From assembly GCF_046707225.1 (NCBI RefSeq), contig NZ_JBJKOP010000029.1:62001-126000 (forward strand): a DNA stretch of 64,000 bases. The letters run 5' to 3'. Both the position numbers and the translations under genes were made by a program. Under the pieces are notes generated by a model. It made no database searches. It had not been told where the DNA came from and was given only the letters and a program-made list of their open reading frames with translations. The DNA is from Caproicibacter sp046707225 (lineage in GTDB: Bacteria; Bacillota; Clostridia; Oscillospirales; Acutalibacteraceae). This document shows positions 59,184 to 64,000 of this stretch, piece by piece (position 1 is the stretch's first letter; the number at the start of each line of letters is the position of its first letter).

Positions 59184-59822
59184 TTAATAGATTTCAGCCT
59201 GCATCGCCGCGGAATACCGCCGCGTAAGATCAAATACGGGAAGGCCGGAGGAATCCGTGAACTGCTCGGGAGCGGTATGTATGACCCCCATACCGAGGAA
59301 CATTTCCTTGATCCATTCGGCTTTCTTTAGCAGCTCCTCTTCGCTTTCCTGCATTCCGTTGCCAATCCACCGAATGATGTAGCTGACAAACGCGTTCGTG
59401 AAAAAATCGAGCAGAAACTGCTTTTCCTCCGGATTTACGGAGAGACCGCAGCACGCATCTTCATAGATCATGCCGATCCAGCGATAAAGGATGGGGTACA
59501 GAAATTTTTCCACCGTCTCTTTCCGCAGCGAACGGTTAATATTTCGCAGAAAGGCCTTGTTCTGCCTGGAGTAGCGCAGCACGTCGATCAGGGCGTTTTT
59601 CCAGCTGTAGCGATTGACCCCGTTCACCTGCTTGAAAATTTCATTTTGATAAATCCATTCCAGCAGTTGATAGATGTCTTTAAAGTGGTAATAGAAGGTC
59701 TGACGATTCAATCCGCAGTGGTCGGTAACATTTTGAACGGTTATTTTTCGAAACGGTGTGGTTTTCATTAAGTCTTTCAGGGAGCTTGCAAGCAGTTGCT
59801 TGGTGTGAGTCATACGTTCCAT
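59184..59822 (-). CDS. TetR family regulator, DhaS-like
   Basis: A 212-residue regulator with an N-terminal TetR helix-turn-helix (TPFRKITVQNVTDHCGLNRQTFYYHFKDIYQLLEW, quoted as pieces around CGLNRQTFYYHF). The early KQLLASSLKDLM stretch and the C-terminal SYIIRWIGNGMQESEEEL resemble DhaS, the TetR-type regulator of dihydroxyacetone kinase operons. GGAGG with 6-base spacing supports the start. It lies 96 bases after dhaK in the same direction. No DhaQ co-activator is nearby, unless a DhaK paralogue fills that role. Confidence 0.85.
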   Translation of the reverse strand: MERMTHTKQLLASSLKDLMKTTPFRKITVQNVTDHCGLNRQTFYYHFKDIYQLLEWIYQNEIFKQVNGVNRYSWKNALIDVLRYSRQNKAFLRNINRSLRKETVEKFLYPILYRWIGMIYEDACCGLSVNPEEKQFLLDFFTNAFVSYIIRWIGNGMQESEEELLKKAEWIKEMFLGMGVIHTAPEQFTDSSGLPVFDLTRRYSAAMQAEIY

Positions 59823-59869
59823 TAAATTCCTCCTGATGCCGACTGCTTTTTGGGATATAACAGGAAATG

Positions 59870-59903
59870 CCGTCCCGTCAGCCGTGTACAGCGGACGGGA
59901 CGG
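59870..59903 (-). repeat. GC-rich inverted repeat after dhaK
   Basis: A perfect 10-bp stem CCGTCCCGTC/GACGGGACGG (59870-59879 with 59894-59903). There is no T-run on the minus-strand exit side, so it may slow decay or attenuate rather than end transcription between dhaK and the regulator gene. Confidence 0.55.
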
Positions 59904-59918
59904 ATATGGACGATTAAA

Positions 59919-60914
59919 TTAAAACTGTACAAAGGCGGGAGTTTCCGCCGGCGCGCCGAGAAGTTGTTTCAGTTCGTCATCCAGCTTCAGGAGGGAAATG
60001 GAACATCCGCCCATTTCAAGGGAAGTCATGCCGTTTCCGACGTAAGTTTTTACAATTTTGATGCCTTTTTCGGCAAGAACTTCGGCTACCCTCCGGTTCA
60101 CAATAAACAGCTCCATCAGCGGTGTCGCGCCGAGGCCGTTGATCAATACCGCCGTCTCATCCCCTGGGGAAAGCTGCAGGTCGTCGAATATTTTTTCAAG
60201 AAGGCGGTCGGCAATCCGGTCGGCTGTTTGAAGGGGTTCCCTCTGAATGCCTGGCTCCCCGTGGATTCCCATGCCGATTTCCATTTCGTTTTCTTTCAGC
60301 ACGAAACTTGGTTTGCCCGCTTCCGGTACCGTGCAGGGAGAAATCGCCATGCCCATGGAACGCACATTGGCAATTACCTTTTCAGCGACGGCTTTTACCT
60401 CGTCCAGTGTACCGCCGGATTCTGCTTTTGCTCCGGCAATCTTATGGACGAAAAGCGTTCCGGCGATCCCTCTGCGTCCGCTGGTGAACGTGCTGTTTTC
60501 CACCGCCACGTCGTCATTGACCACGACCTTTTCCACACGGATGCCTTCGGCGTCGGCCATTTCAGCCGCCATCTCGAAGTTCAGAACATCTCCCGTGTAG
60601 TTTTTGATAATCAGAAGAACACCCTTGCCGCCGTTTACCGCTTTGACGGCTTCGTAAATCTGATCCGGTGTGGGGGAGGTAAAAACGGCTCCGGCCACGG
60701 CGGCATCCAGCATGCCGCGCCCGACATAACCGCCGTGCGCGGGTTCGTGGCCGCTTCCGCCTCCGCTGACGAGGGCAACCTTCTCAGCCGGAGCTTTTGT
60801 CCGCGTGAGCACGTTCAGGCCTTCCAGTCGACGAACGTACTGCGGATAGGCGCACACCATGCCGTCCAGCATTTCATCCACAACATCCGCGGGATGATTG
60901 ATAATCTTCTTCAT
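59919..60914 (-). CDS. dhaK: PTS-dependent dihydroxyacetone kinase, DhaK subunit
   Basis: A 331-residue substrate-binding subunit. It holds dihydroxyacetone through a covalent bond to the His in MGIHGEPG; the loop GGGSGHEP and NYTGDVLNF, with its catalytic Asp, are fully canonical, unlike the first copy at 33342. GAGG nine bases upstream supports the start at 60914. It lies 113 bases after dhaM on the minus strand; that gap contains a GCGGCC/GGCCGC inverted repeat but no clear promoter. Confidence 0.94.
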   Translation of the reverse strand: MKKIINHPADVVDEMLDGMVCAYPQYVRRLEGLNVLTRTKAPAEKVALVSGGGSGHEPAHGGYVGRGMLDAAVAGAVFTSPTPDQIYEAVKAVNGGKGVLLIIKNYTGDVLNFEMAAEMADAEGIRVEKVVVNDDVAVENSTFTSGRRGIAGTLFVHKIAGAKAESGGTLDEVKAVAEKVIANVRSMGMAISPCTVPEAGKPSFVLKENEMEIGMGIHGEPGIQREPLQTADRIADRLLEKIFDDLQLSPGDETAVLINGLGATPLMELFIVNRRVAEVLAEKGIKIVKTYVGNGMTSLEMGGCSISLLKLDDELKQLLGAPAETPAFVQF

Positions 60915-61027
60915 AAAGTTCAACCTCGCTTTCTTTTATTCCGCGGCGTAGAGCCGCAAATCCTTTTAACATGCAGGTTGCTCGCACCGGAGCGGCCTTG
61001 GCCGCGTTGATTTTTTACGTAAAATGA

Positions 61028-61420
61028 TCATAGCTTATTGGCATTGCAGGCTTCTTTCGCGGCCGAGACGACTTCTTTTGGAGAAGCGCCGGTTGAAGCG
61101 CATATGGCCGCGGTCATGGTTCCTTCTACCAGAGGTGCGTCTGCAATCAAAACGCGGCCGCGCTGCTCGTCGTCCAGAAATTCCAGCGCGGTTTCCGTAC
61201 TGAGAACGGCGCTGCCAAGGTCGAGGAGGACAACGGCACCGTCTCCCGTATCCGCCAGCCGGATGGCGTGCTCAATCCGTAATGCGTCCGTGCCGATTTT
61301 GTGGTCCGCGACGCCGCCGGCAGCTTCGATCCTGACAGCCTCTCCTGCGATCTGCTTTGCAAGGTCGCGCACGCCCTCCGCGATCTTTTCGCTGTGTGAC
61401 ACAATAACAAGTCCTACCAT
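61028..61420 (-). CDS. dhaM: PTS-dependent dihydroxyacetone kinase phosphotransferase subunit DhaM
   Basis: A 130-residue EIIA-mannose-type domain that passes phosphate from HPr to ADP bound in DhaL. The phosphorylated His is expected at residue 9 in VIVSHSEKIAEGV. The LLDLGSAVLSTETALEFL and LIADAPLVEGT segments are typical. Only the EIIA domain is present, without the HPr and EI-like domains of the Escherichia coli protein, as is usual in Firmicutes. AAGGAG precedes the start, 5 bases after dhaL. Confidence 0.94.
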   Translation of the reverse strand: MVGLVIVSHSEKIAEGVRDLAKQIAGEAVRIEAAGGVADHKIGTDALRIEHAIRLADTGDGAVVLLDLGSAVLSTETALEFLDDEQRGRVLIADAPLVEGTMTAAICASTGASPKEVVSAAKEACNANKL

Positions 61421-61425
61421 ATTTA

Positions 61426-62064
61426 TTACTCCTTGTGATTCTTTTGAGCGTATTGAAGCAGGGCGTTCAGGATAATCCACACCGATGTGGCCCCGGGGTC
61501 CTGGTGGCCGATGCTTCTTTCCCCCAGGTAGCTGGCACGTCCTTTTTTGGCCGGGATGGTTTTGGTGTATTCAACGCCCCTTTTCGCTGCGTCGCGCGCG
61601 GCTTCCAGGCATTCCGGAAAATCTCCGCCGTTTTTCAGGGTATCCTCAAAGGCGCGATAAGCGGGTTCCAGAGCGTCCACCATGGTTTTATCACCTTCCG
61701 CTGCCTTGCCGCGCTCTTCCACTCCGTTAACAGCCGCACGAAACATGGAGAGCGCAAGATCGGGATTCAGCATGTCGCCTTCCCCTACTGTCTTACCGGC
61801 GCGCAGAAATGCCGTCCCGTAAAGCGGGCCGGAGGCGCCGCCTACCGTTGAAATCAACGTTAAAGCTACCTGCCGGAGCCCGGAGGACAAATCGGCCGGT
61901 TCAGCGGAATTCAGCTTGGCCATGACGGCGTCAAAGCCTCTCGCCATGTTGATTCCGTGGTCGGCGTCGCCGATTTCGCGGTCAAGATCCGTCAGATAAT
62001 CTTTATTGGCCTTGATGGCACTTGCGATTTCTTCCATCGCGCCTTTTAATGAGCCTTTCATCAT
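61426..62064 (-). CDS. dhaL: PTS-dependent dihydroxyacetone kinase, ADP-binding subunit DhaL
   Basis: A 212-residue helical barrel that keeps ADP as a cofactor; its metal site motif DREIGDADHGINMARGF is canonical for PTS-type DhaL. TVGGASGPLYGTAFLRAGK and GDKTMVDALEPA bind phosphates. The start at 62064 is set by AAAGGA; the open frame extends 38 codons further but without a signal. It is the first gene of the dhaL-dhaM-dhaK unit, divergent from glpK. The gap of 323 bases holds the operator described at 62327. Confidence 0.94.
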   Translation of the reverse strand: MMKGSLKGAMEEIASAIKANKDYLTDLDREIGDADHGINMARGFDAVMAKLNSAEPADLSSGLRQVALTLISTVGGASGPLYGTAFLRAGKTVGEGDMLNPDLALSMFRAAVNGVEERGKAAEGDKTMVDALEPAYRAFEDTLKNGGDFPECLEAARDAAKRGVEYTKTIPAKKGRASYLGERSIGHQDPGATSVWIILNALLQYAQKNHKE

Positions 62065-62286
62065 AAACAGTCCTTTCTGGTAAACATACGAAATAGATTG
62101 ATTTTTAAGCCCTGTATATTTTATTACGAAGTAGTCTTTTTCATTACTTAACGATGAGCTTTCTGTCGGCATTATCAATAATTTTCATGCTTGTTTCCAT
62201 CCCACAATCATATAATACTCTAGATCGGCAGAGAAGTAATTAGACAAATTCCTTTATTCGTATAGACAAACGCGGAATATTGTGTA

Positions 62287-62315
62287 TTTACAGAAGCGAG
62301 ATTCAATGCTAGGAT
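62287..62315 (+). promoter_or_regulatory. Promoter for glpK-glpF
   Basis: TTTACA at 62287-62292, a 17-base spacer and TAGGAT at 62310-62315. The predicted start near 62322 lies just before the palindrome at 62327-62349. No promoter for the divergent dhaL was found with confidence. Confidence 0.55.
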
Positions 62316-62326
62316 GATGTCAAGAT

Positions 62327-62349
62327 ATTTTATGCAATTTGCATAAAAT
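62327..62349. promoter_or_regulatory. 23-bp perfect palindrome, candidate operator
   Basis: ATTTTATGCAA, one central T, then TTGCATAAAAT: 11-bp arms with no mismatch. It lies at the predicted start of the glpK transcript, 39 bases before ATG 62388, where a bound regulator would block transcription. It has no GC-rich core and no T-run, so it is not a terminator. Confidence 0.65.
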
Positions 62350-62387
62350 TGAATTCTTCTATGCGGATAGAAAGGGAGGAATTGTAA

Positions 62388-63881
62388 ATGGGTCGGTATA
62401 TCATGGCATTGGATGCCGGAACGACCAGCTCTCGCTGCATTCTGTTTAACGAAAAGGGCGAGATGATCAGCGTGGCTCAGAAGGAGTTTACGCAGTACTT
62501 TCCAAAACCAGGGTGGGTGGAACATGATGCAATGGAAATTTGGTCCACGCAGATCGGGGTTGCCCAGGAGGCAATGTACAAAATCAACGCAAGCGCGAAG
62601 GACATTGCGGCCATCGGAATTACAAACCAGCGTGAAACAACCATCGTCTGGGACAAAAAGACAGGCGAACCGGTCTATCATGCCATTGTATGGCAGTGCA
62701 GGCGCACGTCCGAATACTGCGACAGTCTGAAAGAAAAGGGCATGACGGACATCTTCCGCCAAAAAACCGGCCTTGTCATCGACGCTTATTTTTCGGCAAC
62801 CAAGTTAAGGTGGATTCTGGAAAACGTGCCCGGTGCCCGCGAAAGGGCGGAAGCGGGAGAACTGCTGTTCGGGACGGTGGACAGCTGGCTGATCTGGAAT
62901 CTGACCAAAGGGAAAGTACATGTAACGGATTATTCAAACGCGTCGCGTACCATGCTGTTTAATATACAGGAATTGAAGTGGGACGAGGAAATCTTAAAGG
63001 AATTGAATATCCCGGCCTGCATGCTGCCGGCGGTCATGCCGTCGAGCTGTGTCTACGGGGAAACGGATCCCACGATTTTCGGCGGCCCGATTCCGATTGC
63101 AGGCGCGGCGGGCGATCAGCAGGCAGCTCTTTTTGGTCAAACCTGTTTCTTGGCCGGCGAAGCTAAAAATACATATGGAACAGGCTGCTTCCTGCTGATG
63201 AACACGGGGGAAAAGCCGGTTTATTCCAAGAACGGGCTGGTCACTACCATTGCATGGGGGCTTGACGGAAAAGTCAATTACGCGCTGGAAGGCTCCATCT
63301 TTGTCGCGGGCGCGTCCATTCAGTGGCTTCGCGACCAGTTGCGGCTGATTGACAGCTCTCCGGATTCGGAATACATGGCGAAAAAGGTTAAGGATACAAA
63401 CGGTGTCTATGTGGTTCCGGCGTTCACAGGCCTTGGGGCGCCCTACTGGGATCAATATGCCAGAGGCGTGATTGTCGGGCTGACAAGAGGAGCTAACAAG
63501 TACCACCTGATCCGTGCGACGCTTGAATCGCTGGCCTACCAGACGCTGGACGTGCTGAAAGCAATGGAACAGGATTCAGGAATCAAACTGAATTCGCTCA
63601 AGGTGGACGGCGGAGCCTGCGCAAACGACTTCCTCATGCAGTTCCAGTCCGATATGATCGGCGCGCCGGTACGCCGCCCGGTATGCGTGGAAACGACAGC
63701 GATGGGAGCCTCCTACCTGGCGGGACTCGCAGTAAAATACTGGTCTGGAAAAGAAGAAGTGATTCAGAACTGGCGCATCTCCAAAGTCTTTGAACCCGCT
63801 ATGGAAGACAGTGAGCGTGACGAATTGGTTAAAGGTTGGCATAAGGCGGTAAAATGTTCTCTCGGCTGGGCAAAAGATTAA
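62388..63881 (+). CDS. glpK: Glycerol kinase
   Basis: Phosphorylates glycerol to glycerol 3-phosphate. The 497-residue protein has the FGGY-family ATP and substrate motifs: LDAGTTSSRCILF at the start, ITNQRETTIVWD, DSWLIWNLT, GAAGDQQAALFGQ, NTYGTGCFLLMNTGE and GLGAPYWDQYARG. Where many Firmicutes GlpK proteins carry a regulatory His (HFYG before IPIAGMAGDQQ), this one reads TIFGGPIPIAGAAGDQQ without the His. AAAGGGAGG precedes ATG 62388. The transporter gene glpF follows 46 bases later. Confidence 0.97.
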   Translation: MGRYIMALDAGTTSSRCILFNEKGEMISVAQKEFTQYFPKPGWVEHDAMEIWSTQIGVAQEAMYKINASAKDIAAIGITNQRETTIVWDKKTGEPVYHAIVWQCRRTSEYCDSLKEKGMTDIFRQKTGLVIDAYFSATKLRWILENVPGARERAEAGELLFGTVDSWLIWNLTKGKVHVTDYSNASRTMLFNIQELKWDEEILKELNIPACMLPAVMPSSCVYGETDPTIFGGPIPIAGAAGDQQAALFGQTCFLAGEAKNTYGTGCFLLMNTGEKPVYSKNGLVTTIAWGLDGKVNYALEGSIFVAGASIQWLRDQLRLIDSSPDSEYMAKKVKDTNGVYVVPAFTGLGAPYWDQYARGVIVGLTRGANKYHLIRATLESLAYQTLDVLKAMEQDSGIKLNSLKVDGGACANDFLMQFQSDMIGAPVRRPVCVETTAMGASYLAGLAVKYWSGKEEVIQNWRISKVFEPAMEDSERDELVKGWHKAVKCSLGWAKD

Positions 63882-63927
63882 ATGATTCATTCGAAAATAT
63901 AATAGATTGAAATTGAGGTGTATGATA

Positions 63928-64000
63928 ATGTTACCGTATATTGGGGAATTTGTCGGCACAGCAATTCTTATCATTCTGGGCGACGGCGTCGTTGCCAATG
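63928..64000 (+). CDS. glpF: Glycerol uptake facilitator, N-terminal part
   Basis: The first 24 codons of a gene cut by the window end. The sequence YIGEFVGTAILIILGDGVVAN is the typical first membrane helix of aquaglyceroporins (quoted minus one residue at each end in meaning: GEFVGTAILI and LGDGVVAN are the key parts). GAGGTG at 63915-63920 supports ATG 63928 over ATG 63922. With glpK it forms a glycerol uptake and phosphorylation operon. Confidence 0.88.
   Translation, partial: MLPYIGEFVGTAILIILGDGVVAN

Noticed and set aside
33342..60914. The two DhaK copies as arms of a recent segmental duplication
   Set aside because: They differ at many positions including binding-loop residues, and the gene orders around them differ, so they are old paralogues.

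Overview
The window looks like a chromosome segment of a spore-forming, anaerobic member of the Clostridia, most likely in the Oscillospirales (Ruminococcaceae/Acutalibacteraceae-like). Reasons: a GC content near 50 percent with Gram-positive ribosome binding sites (AAGGAGG-like), many TTG starts, sporulation genes (spoVM, sipL-like, spoIVA, ytfJ/gerW, a SpoIVFB-like protease), electron-bifurcating NfnAB, remA, and a typical Firmicutes order of housekeeping genes. The genus is an inference. There is no rRNA, phage, insertion sequence or CRISPR array.

Layout. 1-2400: end of a DUF177 gene, rpmF, der, and rpmB on the opposite strand, with a nested inverted repeat between der and rpmB. 2584-7673: site-2 protease, scpA-scpB, DUF2953, ytfJ, D-Ala-D-Ala carboxypeptidase and an RluB-type pseudouridine synthase. 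7784-10984: a three-gene biotin-dependent carboxyl-transfer set (12S-like, 1.3S-like, 5S-like) with its own promoter and terminator. 11165-24453: yicC-remA-gmk-rpoZ-priA-def-fmt-yugP-rsmB-rlmN-stp-prkC-rsgA-thiN, a long co-directional run for translation, replication restart and Ser/Thr signalling. 24531-28023: a compact spore-coat basement locus, consisting of a new 53-residue ORF, spoVM (26 residues), a SipL-like SPOCS/LysM protein and spoIVA. 28230-31238: nfnA-nfnB and a convergent LUD-domain gene. 31405-32642: a membrane protein overlapping a SpoIVFB-like protease.

32692-41779 is the main accessory region. It is a divergent catabolic locus with a DhaL/DhaK-like pair on the minus strand. 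On the plus strand are a DapA-family aldolase, a tripartite tricarboxylate-type transporter (tctC-tctB-tctA), a LacI regulator, a PfkB kinase, and a KDPG/KHG aldolase fused to a glyoxalase-like (VOC) domain. It looks like an uptake and cleavage route for a sugar acid or 2-keto-3-deoxy acid, substrate unknown.

41953-55332 returns to housekeeping: rplS, two signal peptidases in tandem, rbgA, rnhB, yraN, thrC, a phosphoesterase, tig-clpP-clpX-lon-ysxC, a TrpR-like YerC and a methyltransferase. Five tRNA genes follow (Val, Asp, Phe, Gly, Cys; 55487-55888). The end is carbohydrate and glycerol metabolism: a GH2 beta-mannosidase, a nitroreductase, a TetR regulator with dhaK-dhaM-dhaL (PTS-type dihydroxyacetone kinase), and divergently glpK-glpF, where glpF runs off the window. 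Glycerol would enter through GlpF and be phosphorylated by GlpK. Dihydroxyacetone would be phosphorylated by DhaKLM using PEP.
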